Shown here: piece after piece, positions 44,154 through 52,526 of the stretch
How the letters are laid out: each line of letters begins with the position of its first letter
Position numbering within the stretch: the first letter of the stretch is position 1
Assembly: GCF_000378145.1 (NCBI RefSeq)
Contig: NZ_KB899293.1
Location: 1-64,000 of the forward strand
DNA from: Saccharibacillus kuerlensis DSM 22868
GTDB lineage: Bacteria > Bacillota > Bacilli > Paenibacillales > Paenibacillaceae
Length of the DNA stretch: 64,000 bases
Reading direction: 5' to 3'
The notes under the pieces: generated by a model
Databases searched by the model: none
Seen by the model: only the letters and a program-made list of their open reading frames with translations
What the model was told of the DNA's origin: nothing
Translations under genes and position numbers: made by a program

Positions 44154-44247
44154 CGCTTGGGAGTGTCAAAATTGCCGATGGGTGTTACTAAGAAATAAGC
44201 GCAGCGACCTTCGCGGCAGCGCAATTTTATAATCGGAGGTGCGCAGT

Positions 44248-44541
44248 ATGGAAGCCATTACCGTTACAGCCGTTCTCAAAGCAAAGCCCGGAATGGAGCA
44301 GCAGCTGCGGGGCGAATTGATCCGAATGATCGGGCCGACCCGTGCCGAGAGCGGATGCTTGGAATACGTGCTGAACGAATCGATTGAGGATCCCCGTACA
44401 TTCGTATTTTATGAACGTTGGGAAAGTCCGGCTGCCGTACAGAGTCATCTGGACAGCGAGCATTATCAGGAGTACCGACGGGCTATCGAAGAACTCGTCG
44501 AAAGCCGGGAAGTATATAAGCTTCAGCCGATAACTCCCTAA
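44248..44541 (+). CDS. Antibiotic-biosynthesis-monooxygenase-fold protein (quinol monooxygenase type)
   Basis: This 97-residue protein of the ABM superfamily contains AVLKAKPGMEQQLRGEL, RAESGCLEYVLNES and FVFYERWESPAAVQSHLDSEHY, typical of YgiN-like proteins. Such cofactor-free dimers oxidise quinols or related aromatics, or act in heme or redox metabolism. The ATG at 44248 follows GGAGG by 8 nt; an upstream GTG overlaps it. It may be cotranscribed with dedA 94 bp upstream. A terminator follows. Confidence 0.88.
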   Translation: MEAITVTAVLKAKPGMEQQLRGELIRMIGPTRAESGCLEYVLNESIEDPRTFVFYERWESPAAVQSHLDSEHYQEYRRAIEELVESREVYKLQPITP

Positions 44542-44600
44542 AGACAAGTATCGAACGGAACGTCTTGACTGTGCTGTCCACACATTTGCTTATAACGCCA

Positions 44601-44634
44601 AACTGCCCTTCGCCGAATTCGGCAAAGGGCAGTT
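44601..44634. terminator. Terminator
   Basis: AACTGCCCTT-CG-CCG pairs with CGG-CA-AAGGGCAGTT. It follows the monooxygenase-like gene. Confidence 0.9.
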
Positions 44635-44748
44635 TCTGTATGCTTCCTTTTCGGGTAAGAATGTTTCAGCTTGTAAATTCGTGAATGCATTTCGATGATC
44701 TTATAATTTGATGATTTTATAACAGGAAGCGAGAGGTGAACGATCACC

Positions 44749-45732
44749 ATGTCCAGCGAATCCGAAACTCATTCAGCATCCGGCGCTCCATCCGAGCGAT
44801 CGGATGGACGCGAGACTTTATACATCTCGCCGGCGGAAGAAGCTGTCGATGAAATGGAGCGTGTATCCGGTATTCATCCGGGTTATCGTCGTGCACATGC
44901 ACGCGGCTTCTGCTGCCGCGCTTCGTTTCTCCCAAGCGGCAAAGCGGCTCCTTTTACAACCGCTCCGCATCTGCAGGAACATGAAGTAAAAGCGATTGTC
45001 CGCTTCTCGGGCAGCTCGACCGACCCGGCTTTGGCGGATCTGCTGTCGCCGGCCAAAGGCATGGCGGTTCAGTTCCTGCTCCCGGAAGGCGGACGTTCCA
45101 CTCTCGTCGGCGTTACCGTACCGGTATTTTTCGCCCGTACGCCGGAGTCTTTCATGGAGATGCTGACGACGCTTAATCGGACCAAGACCGGACGGATGCC
45201 CAAATCCGAAGCACTGCGCCGCTTTGCTCGCCATTTTGGCGAGAGCCGTCAGAGCCTCTTGGCGCTTAAGCGATTGAAGCCGCCTGCCAGTTACGCGACC
45301 AATCTGTATTACTGCATCCATGTTTACTTCCTTGTCGACGAAGAAGGACGTCGCCGGCCAGTCAAGTTCGAATGGATTCCGGACTCGGGCGTACAGACCC
45401 TGTCGATTCACGATGCTGCCGCGATGCCAGACGATTATCTGGAACGCGAGATGGAGCTGCGGCTGCAGGCGCACCCACCTTCCTTCAAGCTCAGCATCGT
45501 ATTTGGTGAAGAAGGCGATCCTACAGATGATCCCACCAAGCGCTGGCCGAGCAATCGGCGCCGTATTGACGCCGGGCGGCTTGTGCTGCTGGAACCGATC
45601 CCTGAGCCGCACGGTCTGATCATGGATCCAACTTCCATTACGGAAGGGATTGCTTTGTCCGATGACCCGATTCTGAATTTCCGGCGCGACACCTATGCCG
45701 AATCGCTGAAGAGACGCAGTGGAGGGCACTAG
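44749..45732 (+). CDS. Catalase-family peroxidase (short catalase-like heme protein)
   Basis: This 327-residue protein of the small catalase-related group (SrpA-like) has the distal heme histidine in HARGF (H50), the VRFSGSS and KGMAVQF catalase-core motifs and a proximal R312-x-x-x-Y316 motif near the C-terminus. It lacks the extra domains of full-length catalases, and such proteins usually act as peroxidases on organic peroxides or H2O2. GAGAGGTG precedes the ATG. An AT-rich repeat (TTATAA-N10-TTATAA, 44701-44722) lies just upstream and could be a redox regulator site or a promoter. Confidence 0.86.
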   Translation: MSSESETHSASGAPSERSDGRETLYISPAEEAVDEMERVSGIHPGYRRAHARGFCCRASFLPSGKAAPFTTAPHLQEHEVKAIVRFSGSSTDPALADLLSPAKGMAVQFLLPEGGRSTLVGVTVPVFFARTPESFMEMLTTLNRTKTGRMPKSEALRRFARHFGESRQSLLALKRLKPPASYATNLYYCIHVYFLVDEEGRRRPVKFEWIPDSGVQTLSIHDAAAMPDDYLEREMELRLQAHPPSFKLSIVFGEEGDPTDDPTKRWPSNRRRIDAGRLVLLEPIPEPHGLIMDPTSITEGIALSDDPILNFRRDTYAESLKRRSGGH

Positions 45733-45762
45733 TTGTCCTACACCGAACTTTTCACCGCTGAT

Positions 45763-45796
45763 CAGACCCTTCCAAGTGTTATCGGAACCGGGTCTG
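45763..45796 (+). terminator. Terminator of the catalase-like gene
   Basis: CAGACCC pairs with GGGTCTG, with an inner TTCC/GGAA, followed by TTTG. Confidence 0.7.
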
Positions 45797-45867
45797 TTTG
45801 TCCTGCTTTTGCCGCATTAAGCTTCCAAATTCTGCGACCGGCGACCTGTTGACGATAAAATCAGCAG

Positions 45868-46794
45868 TTAAAAAGCCCGGCCCCAGATACGCTCGAACGG
45901 ACGAATCGTACGCCGTTCTTTCGACCGGTCCAGAACCGCAAATACAACACGCTCAAAGTGATCGGCCCAGCCTTCTCCGTCCAGCAGACGCCGCCACCAG
46001 TCGGCGACGGAAGCCGGATCATTGCCGAATACTCCGCATCCGTAAGCACCAAGTACAAGTGTACGATCGCCCCGCTCGGCGAAGATTGCAAGCACCAGAC
46101 GCATACGTTCGAGCATAATGGACTTAGCCAATTCGGGGTCTTCTCCCTTAAGAAGCACTTGGGCATAGTTGACCGCGGGCAGTGTCAATACCGAGGCGTA
46201 CACGGGAGGGGCCGTAAGCTCTAAGCGATCGTCGCGAAAGAAAACAACATCAGGCGCATAAATGGCGTGATGGGTATACATCATGGTGCCGCTGGTCCGA
46301 TTGGCATCGTAATAACGGGGATGCCGAAGCTGCGCGGCGTACAGTCCGCTTGCGATAGCAAGCTTCTCTTCCTGTGCGTTCGCTCCGTTTAAGAACCCTC
46401 CTCCCGGATTTTTTGCACTGGCAAAATTCAGCAGACCGATACGCTGTGAACCGCTTTCCGCCAAATCGCGCACTGTCTTGACCGCCGACTCGTTAACGAC
46501 TCGGTAATCGATACGCGGACGCGACATTGTCGCTCCAACCTCGGTTTCTCCGCCCCCGTTCTTCGACCGTTTCCCTTTATCGAGTGCCCGTGCGATGGCT
46601 TCCCCTCGTTCAGGTGTGATCAGCAGGCTGTCTTCCTCTGTACGCCGCTGCGCTTCCCCAATCTCGATCCGTTCTCCCCGATAGACGTACGATCCGCTGC
46701 GTGCGATTTCTACCGTCTCGGCGGCAATACGTTTCATTCGATCACGTGCTGCCTCACGGCTGCCTTTTATTTGTCCGTTCATCCGTTCGTTCAT
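45868..46794 (-). CDS. TIGR02452-family microbial poly(ADP-ribose) glycohydrolase-like protein
   Basis: This 308-residue protein has the PARG signature GGGFLNGANAQEE (residues 131-143), with the two catalytic glutamates at 142-143, preceded by LNFASAKNP and followed by YTHHAIYAPDVVFFRDD and LGAYGCGVFGNDP. It should release ADP-ribose from ADP-ribosylated targets. It is the second gene of a two-gene operon behind a Nudix gene of the NrtR type, 45 bp away, so the pair likely handles ADP-ribose or NAD turnover. An upstream ribosome binding site (AAGGAGG) is 13 nt from the first ATG; an ATG four codons later is also possible. Confidence 0.9.
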   Translation of the reverse strand: MNERMNGQIKGSREAARDRMKRIAAETVEIARSGSYVYRGERIEIGEAQRRTEEDSLLITPERGEAIARALDKGKRSKNGGGETEVGATMSRPRIDYRVVNESAVKTVRDLAESGSQRIGLLNFASAKNPGGGFLNGANAQEEKLAIASGLYAAQLRHPRYYDANRTSGTMMYTHHAIYAPDVVFFRDDRLELTAPPVYASVLTLPAVNYAQVLLKGEDPELAKSIMLERMRLVLAIFAERGDRTLVLGAYGCGVFGNDPASVADWWRRLLDGEGWADHFERVVFAVLDRSKERRTIRPFERIWGRAF

Positions 46795-46839
46795 CTTACC
46801 CTTTCTTCCTCCTTCAGCAGCTCTTCGAGCGTGTAAGTA

Positions 46840-47802
46840 TCAGTAGTCGCCCCATTCTTCTCGTCTCCGTCTATATAACCTGGAAGGACGATGCCCCGCG
46901 TTTTCGGTATACCGATCCGTCTTCTCCACCAGTGGTTCCGCTTTGCGGCGAAAGGCTGCTTTCAGCAGTTCCCGATCCAAGATCGCTTCGTACACCTGTT
47001 GAAATTCTGTCAGAGTAAAAAATTCCGGCATCAAGTGCAGCGCCAGATCCGTCTTCTCTACTTGACTGCGCAGACGCTCGATCGCCATCGCAATAATCTT
47101 GGCATGATCAAACGCAAGTCCGCCGCCCTCTACAATCCGGTATTCTTCGGACGACGCCCGATTTGTTCGAGTACACCGCTGCTCAATGATTGCATTCAAT
47201 TCGATTCCGTCAGCTGCCTCATTATTGTCCGCCCTTGCCGCCAGATTTAACTTCAGCTCATAGCGCCGAACATGCAGCATACCGCCCTCATCCAAGAGAT
47301 TCCGGCTTTCTCCGACCATACGATAAGTCAGTCCAAACCATTCTGCCCGATCCGCATCGTCGCCGCTCTGAACGCTCATCTCCTGGCTGTCCACAAGCGC
47401 CATATAAGCGCAGCTCATCACCCAGGTACGCGGATCTCGCCCGACATCGCTGAACGTATGCAGCTGTTCCAGATACACCCGATCCACCCCGGTCTCTTCG
47501 CGAAGTTCTCTCGCAGCAGCTTGATCGGCCGTTTCGTTTGGGCGCACAAAACCACCGGGCAAAGCCCAATGTCCAAGGTAAGGGTGAGCGCCGCGTTTGA
47601 TCAGCAGCACACGCAGCGAGCGTTCCGGCAGCCTGCGATAATTCTCTTCCTTTTCTCCCGCAACAGTAAAAATGACCATATCCGCCGCTACCGATGGACG
47701 TTCATAGTCGCCCGCATCGTACGAACCGAGAAACTCTTTCTCCGTCAGTCCGTCTTGATCGCGAAGTTCAGTATCTCTGTCGATTGGTTCTGCATCTTTC
47801 AT
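46840..47802 (-). CDS. NrtR-type Nudix hydrolase with C-terminal winged helix
   Basis: This 320-residue protein has a Nudix box that is complete from G84 (GGFVRPNE...RELREETGV, residues 83-106), including E90, R98, E99, E102 and E103, so hydrolysis of ADP-ribose-like substrates is possible. The C-terminal part (about 210-300, FFTLTEFQQVYEAILDRELLKAAFRRK) is the winged helix of NrtR regulators, which repress NAD-synthesis genes and sense ADP-ribose. It precedes the PARG-like gene and may regulate it. GGGAGG precedes the ATG. Confidence 0.88.
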   Translation of the reverse strand: MKDAEPIDRDTELRDQDGLTEKEFLGSYDAGDYERPSVAADMVIFTVAGEKEENYRRLPERSLRVLLIKRGAHPYLGHWALPGGFVRPNETADQAAARELREETGVDRVYLEQLHTFSDVGRDPRTWVMSCAYMALVDSQEMSVQSGDDADRAEWFGLTYRMVGESRNLLDEGGMLHVRRYELKLNLAARADNNEAADGIELNAIIEQRCTRTNRASSEEYRIVEGGGLAFDHAKIIAMAIERLRSQVEKTDLALHLMPEFFTLTEFQQVYEAILDRELLKAAFRRKAEPLVEKTDRYTENAGHRPSRLYRRRREEWGDY

Positions 47803-48022
47803 TTTGTTCCTCCCGTCCGTCGGCAGATGGCTTTATTTAAAGTCGGATTGTTATATACACTCTGTTAATATCTAAAAGTTACTATTGATAATAAAAAGAA
47901 AGAGGAACCCTGTCAAGCTGCCCGCCTATCGAACAATGCATATGCATATTGGAGAATTCGAATAATCGCAGCTTCAGGCGTATAATGGGAACAGAATCCA
48001 AATTTAAGGAAGTGAATCCCCC

Positions 48023-48868
48023 ATGCCCAAGACACCCGAAGCCGGGATACTTCCGCTGCCTCCGGGCGATAACGAGCCCTGCTTCTGCGGAAGCGGACGC
48101 AAATTGAGAACTTGTCACAAGACTGCTTCGCCGGACAGCCGGGCAGCACATATAACCCGGTTATACCGGGAAGTCGAGCGTACGATTGACGAGTTCCGGG
48201 CGGATCATCCGAAGCAGCCTCCATGCCGCGAAGGCTGCAGCTCCTGCTGCTCGGATTATTTCCCAATCTCTCAAGTAGAATTCGAACTGCTGCTCGTATA
48301 TATGGAAAGACACTGGAGCAAGGACGAGGTTGCCGAGGCATTTGAGCGGGCGGAGGAAAACCTGCTCTTGCTGAAGCAGGAAAATGCGCAGCTGTATGCT
48401 TCGCTGACGCATACGATCGACCGCAAGGGTGAGCTGGATGCTGTACGCCAGCATGCCGGACGCAACAGCTTTCCCTGCCCGCTGCTCGATCAAGCGACTG
48501 GCCGCTGCCGGGTTTATCCCGTCAGACCGTTCATCTGCCGGACACATGGCAGCTCGCACACCTTCTATGGCAGCTGGCGCGAGCGTCTGCAGCCCGAACG
48601 GGTCTGCGAGTACATCGATGGCGGGCGCTCACATCGTAAGATCACACCGAACGTCGCCGATTTCTGGCCGCATTACGAAGCATTGTCCGACGTTCGGGTC
48701 GGACCGCAGCGTCGACCGCTGCGCCAGTATCCCATCTTTTACTGGCTGGTTCTATACGGGCGTCATGGAAATGGCAGAACGACAGAACTCGGCAGCCGGG
48801 ATAACTTTGATATGCCGCTGGCCGAACATAATGCGCAAATGGCGTCGCACGGAACGACATCAAAATAA
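48023..48868 (+). CDS. SEC-C motif plus YkgJ-type cysteine cluster protein
   Basis: This 281-residue protein begins with a SEC-C zinc knuckle (C20-x-C22-x8-C31-H32, PCFCGSGRKLRTCHK) and continues with a YkgJ/Fe-S-type cluster domain: CREGCSSCC (C68, C72, C75, C76), then FPCPLLD and C-x-V-YPVRPFICRTHG. Members bind a metal or iron-sulfur cluster; their roles are poorly known. AAGGAAG lies 10 nt before the ATG. A TATAAT hexamer at about 47979 suggests the promoter. A bidirectional terminator follows. Confidence 0.86.
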   Translation: MPKTPEAGILPLPPGDNEPCFCGSGRKLRTCHKTASPDSRAAHITRLYREVERTIDEFRADHPKQPPCREGCSSCCSDYFPISQVEFELLLVYMERHWSKDEVAEAFERAEENLLLLKQENAQLYASLTHTIDRKGELDAVRQHAGRNSFPCPLLDQATGRCRVYPVRPFICRTHGSSHTFYGSWRERLQPERVCEYIDGGRSHRKITPNVADFWPHYEALSDVRVGPQRRPLRQYPIFYWLVLYGRHGNGRTTELGSRDNFDMPLAEHNAQMASHGTTSK

Positions 48869-48937
48869 GCGGATATTTGAAGTCGGTCCCCCGCAGATCA
48901 TGCCTTTCTTTACGGACATAACTTACGGATACAGCAA

Positions 48938-48986
48938 AAAGGACTGCTTCCCGCCATCTTTATGATGGCTGCGGAAACAGTCCTTT
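48938..48986. terminator. Bidirectional terminator
   Basis: AAAGGACTG and an inner GCCATC stem pair with GATGGC and CAGTCCTTT. It lies between the YkgJ-type gene and the convergent small DUF3934-like gene. Confidence 0.85.
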
Positions 48987-49060
48987 GCCTTGCAATCCAT
49001 ACCTTCTCCATCCGGCGTTCCACCGGATCTATGTCTATCGACCATGTCCGGATAAACGGC

Positions 49061-49222
49061 TTACTTTCCGTCCGAACCGCCGTTTTCGGATTTTGTTTCA
49101 TCTGTTTTACCCTTGCTTTTATACGGCTTGGGTGCGCTTTTTTTGCGATTTTCCGCCTTCTGCCAGCGGTTCCATCCCTTTTTGCCCGTGCCCCGGCCCG
49201 TGCCGCCTTTCTTACTAGCCAT
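49061..49222 (-). CDS. Small basic DUF3934-like protein (53 aa)
   Basis: This short gene encodes a 53-residue, strongly basic protein beginning MASKKGGTGRGTGKKGWNRW, followed by a Lys-rich tail. The GGTGRGTGKKGWNRW motif matches, as far as I recall, the DUF3934 family of small Firmicutes proteins of unknown function. GCGAGG precedes the ATG at about 9 nt. A longer frame on the same strand (48910-49410) overlaps it and is rejected. Confidence 0.75.
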   Translation of the reverse strand: MASKKGGTGRGTGKKGWNRWQKAENRKKSAPKPYKSKGKTDETKSENGGSDGK

Positions 49223-49328
49223 TTCTGTTCGCCTCGCTTTCGCGCTCCCGCCTCCCGAACAACCTCAGCGGCCGATCGATGCGCATGAACGTCTGTCATT
49301 CTATCGTACGTGAGGGAGCGTCCCGACA

Positions 49329-49395
49329 CAAGAGATAATGCAGTGCCTTTTTCGGATAAATGTTTAAAACGAAAGGCAGGACATGAATTCTCTTG
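49329..49395. terminator. Nested hairpin after the diguanylate cyclase gene
   Basis: The outer 7-bp arms CAAGAGA/TCTCTTG enclose inner arms GCCTTTTTCG/CGAAAGGC. It lies 12 bp beyond the cyclase stop and could act as its terminator, although the T tract is weak. Confidence 0.45.
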
Positions 49396-49406
49396 TTTGC
49401 GATACA

Positions 49407-50987
49407 TCACTGTGCCTCTAACGGTTCCAAAACGGCAGGATTCTGATATAAATTTACGCGATTGCGTCCAAGCTGCTTGGCCCGGTACAATCCTTTGTCC
49501 GCATAACGCATGAGGGCCTGCATGCAGTCCGTCTCATTGTGGATCAAAGCATCCGTATGTGACACACCAATGCTTGACGTGACACGCACTTCCCGCCCTT
49601 CTACCACAATCTTCATCCGTTCAACACCTACACGAATACGCTCTGCCAACATCCAGGCTTCTTTAGGGAGCGTATCCGGCAGGCAGAGCACAAACTCGTC
49701 TCCGCCGTATCGTCCGGCAATCGCTTTTTCATCCAGTTCGCGGCGAATTACGTCAGCTACTTCGCTCAGTACCCGGTCTCCCGCTTCATGCCCGAACGTA
49801 TCATTCACTCTCTTGAAATGATCCACATCAAACATAATCACCGATATGCCGCTGCCGCATTGTGTCTGCTCTTGGAGCGCCTGCTTGGAATGCTCAATCA
49901 GGGCATTTTTGTTAAACAATCCCGTCAGGCCGTCTGTACTGGCAAGCCTTTTCAACTCCTGCTCCAGCAGAATGCGATCCGTAATATCGACAAATGTGAC
50001 GATCCGACCAGAGCAACGGCTGCTGCGCCCATTTATCGGAGAGAAGCGAACATGCGCATATTCAAGATCTGCCCGATCAAGCTTCAGATCGCACTCATTT
50101 CCTGCGATAATGCACTTCGCAATCTCCGGATAGGGTACCATCGCCGCTTCTACTTTTCGCCCGATACTGCGCTTGGTCAGTTCCGGAATAAATCTGAGCA
50201 CAGCGCGGTTATAATCGACAAGAACATTTTGTTCATTCAATACCAGCACTCCGTCGCCCATACTCTCAAATACGCTTTCTCTGGCAATAGGTACAACATT
50301 GAACATCTGATAACGAAACAGAGCCATACTGTGAAAAACAAAAGATATGCTGATAAAAACGGGACCAAGATCGAGCCCGTAAGGACTGAGACCTGCCAAA
50401 TAATACAAATTGCCGACTACCGGGATCAACAGTCCCGCCGTCATCGCCAATATTTGCAGGCGGAAACGATTGCGTACCTGCCGCATCCGCATGAGCAGCA
50501 GCGCCATCGACAAGATGAGACAACCGTATAAGTAAATCGTATGCACAGTATACCAAGGTCCCCGCTCGAGATCGACAACTAGAAAACCCAGTCCCGGTTG
50601 AAGTTCGATCGACGTATAATACAAATGGTGCAACTCATTAGTATGCTGCAGTACGAAAGTTAATGCAGGGATTACGTACAGAGCCCGCCGCTTCCATGGT
50701 CCCAACGACATCCCTACATATTCCAAACACATCAACAGCGTAAAAACAGGCAGGAACGGAAGGGCGAAGTATTCAATTCCAATCCAAAATTTAATTTGTT
50801 CAAGGTCAGGACTTGTCAGCTCCAAAGCATAGCCAAAGGACAGGATAGAAACCATAAGCGCCGCCAGTATATAATATCCGCCTCCGGGTGCGCTTCGAAA
50901 ACGAATCAATGCGTAGAGTGCCAGAAAAAGGCTCAATGCGCCTCCAAGAAGAATAAGTATTACATACACGAGTAATTGATGCGCCAT
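49407..50987 (-). CDS. Membrane diguanylate cyclase (7TM sensor, PAS, GGDEF)
   Basis: This 526-residue protein has seven to eight N-terminal membrane helices (residues 5-235), resembling the 7TM sensor of some histidine kinases, a PAS-like domain (about 235-345) and a C-terminal GGDEF domain (about 355-515). The active site RYGGDEF is intact at about residues 424-430; no RxxD inhibitory site is at the expected position, so product inhibition is unlikely. It should make c-di-GMP at the membrane. GGAGTAGGTG precedes the ATG. It is monocistronic. Confidence 0.92.
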   Translation of the reverse strand: MAHQLLVYVILILLGGALSLFLALYALIRFRSAPGGGYYILAALMVSILSFGYALELTSPDLEQIKFWIGIEYFALPFLPVFTLLMCLEYVGMSLGPWKRRALYVIPALTFVLQHTNELHHLYYTSIELQPGLGFLVVDLERGPWYTVHTIYLYGCLILSMALLLMRMRQVRNRFRLQILAMTAGLLIPVVGNLYYLAGLSPYGLDLGPVFISISFVFHSMALFRYQMFNVVPIARESVFESMGDGVLVLNEQNVLVDYNRAVLRFIPELTKRSIGRKVEAAMVPYPEIAKCIIAGNECDLKLDRADLEYAHVRFSPINGRSSRCSGRIVTFVDITDRILLEQELKRLASTDGLTGLFNKNALIEHSKQALQEQTQCGSGISVIMFDVDHFKRVNDTFGHEAGDRVLSEVADVIRRELDEKAIAGRYGGDEFVLCLPDTLPKEAWMLAERIRVGVERMKIVVEGREVRVTSSIGVSHTDALIHNETDCMQALMRYADKGLYRAKQLGRNRVNLYQNPAVLEPLEAQ

Positions 50988-51190
50988 TTACACCTACTCC
51001 ATTCAGAATGGCCAAACGATTTCGTCCGTTTAGACCGTATTCTCACATGATTCGTTAATCCCAGTCATTATTTACTCAATAAATATTTATATGCCCTCTA
51101 TTATATAGCAGTTTATCATTCTACTCCCAAACAATAATTGGGTATCATCCCAGTTAGAATACAGGTGTTCTATCTAAATACATATCAAAA

Positions 51191-51217
51191 ACCGCTTCGC
51201 TAAAATCGCGAAGCGGT
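51191..51217 (-). terminator. Terminator of the epimerase-like gene
   Basis: ACCGCTTCGC pairs perfectly with GCGAAGCGGT, followed by TTTTT on the minus strand. Confidence 0.92.
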
Positions 51218-51231
51218 GCGGCTTTATCAGC

Positions 51232-52248
51232 TTATTTTTTGATTTCCTCGATCGCTCGCTCCAGTACAGCTGCAACCTTGTCACTCCAAGCATCGAATGC
51301 CGGATCTTCCTGCTGCGCCTCGGGAGTAGACAGCATATACTGCACCGCTTCCCGCAGTCCCTGGTCCGCCCGCGTCGTCGCAGCAAACTCCGGTACCAGC
51401 CGCTTCAGTTTCGAATTATCGAATACGACCGAATTAGCTTTGTCACCAAGCAGACTGCCGCGGTAATCTTCCTCGCTGCATGCATCCAGAAACGTCGAAG
51501 GCACATGCAGAAAATTCGGCTTAACTCCAAGTGCTGCTGCTATGATTTCATGAATTTGGTTCCAGGTTACGGATTCATCAGACGTAATATGCACCGAATC
51601 GCCGATCGCATGAATATTGCTCATCAATCCGACAAATCCTTTTGCAAAGTCCCGGCTGTGTGTGACTGTCCAGAGCGACGTTCCGTCTCCATGAATAATG
51701 ACTGGCTTGCCCTCCTGCATCCGCTTCAGCACCTGCCACGGTCCCCGGCTTCCATGAACACCGACCGGCACAGACCGTTCACTGTAAGTATGGCTTGGCC
51801 GTACAATCGTTACAGGGAAGCCATGCTCACGGTGCTGCTTCATTAAGTATGCTTCACAGGCAATCTTGTTGCGGGAATACTCCCAAAATGGATTTGCGAG
51901 CGGCGTACCTTCCGTTATTCGGTAATCCATCGGCGGCGATTGATAAGCGGATGCCGAACTGATAAATATATACTGCTTCGTTTTATCCTTGAACAATCGA
52001 TAATCTCGTTCAAGCTGCTCCGGTACGAAAGCAATAAAATCGGCGACAACATCGAATTCCAGGTCTGCGATCAGTTCCGCCACCTTGCTCTCGTCATTGA
52101 TGTCGGCCTGTAAAATTTTCGCTCCCTCCGGCAGCTCATTATTGCGATTGCCCCGGTTAAGCAGATATAACTCGTGCCCCTGCTGAAGCAGCAGCTTCGT
52201 AATTTCCGTACTGATTGTGCCCGTTCCCCCAATAAATAGCGCTTTCAT
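51232..52248 (-). CDS. NAD-dependent epimerase/dehydratase-like SDR protein
   Basis: This 338-residue extended SDR protein begins MKALFIGGTGTISTEITKLL, the GxxGxxS/G cofactor motif of atypical epimerases, and contains ISSASAYQSPPMDYRITEG and EYSRNKIACE, in which Y-x3-K is the catalytic pair. The substrate is unknown; similar proteins are annotated as sugar-nucleotide epimerases. GGAGG precedes the ATG. It is monocistronic, with a terminator directly after the stop. Confidence 0.88.
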   Translation of the reverse strand: MKALFIGGTGTISTEITKLLLQQGHELYLLNRGNRNNELPEGAKILQADINDESKVAELIADLEFDVVADFIAFVPEQLERDYRLFKDKTKQYIFISSASAYQSPPMDYRITEGTPLANPFWEYSRNKIACEAYLMKQHREHGFPVTIVRPSHTYSERSVPVGVHGSRGPWQVLKRMQEGKPVIIHGDGTSLWTVTHSRDFAKGFVGLMSNIHAIGDSVHITSDESVTWNQIHEIIAAALGVKPNFLHVPSTFLDACSEEDYRGSLLGDKANSVVFDNSKLKRLVPEFAATTRADQGLREAVQYMLSTPEAQQEDPAFDAWSDKVAAVLERAIEEIKK

Positions 52249-52526
52249 AACTTCGCCTCCGTTTATAGGTCAGATGCAGATATAAGTCAGATGCAGATCT
52301 CGGTTTTCGGGACTTTACGGCCTATACGATAGCACTTCCCGAAAAGGAATACAACTTTTTACCCGCTCCTACGCTGCTGTGACAGATTCATAAACAACGC
52401 TCTGAACAAAGAGAGTCAAATCATTTCCATAAATCCCAAAAAAAATCGTTTCTTATGGTTCAACTCTATGTTTTTTCTTTAAGGTTTTATCGGTACGTAC
52501 AATCCCAGGACAAAGGAGACCCAACT

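Noticed and set aside
44701-44722. PerR box upstream of the catalase-like gene
   Set aside because: TTATAA-N10-TTATAA does not match the 15-bp PerR consensus spacing; it may just be AT-rich promoter sequence.
48910-49410. 166-codon minus-strand frame
   Set aside because: It overlaps the small DUF3934-like gene in another frame, is mostly Arg/Lys low complexity, and spans a terminator.
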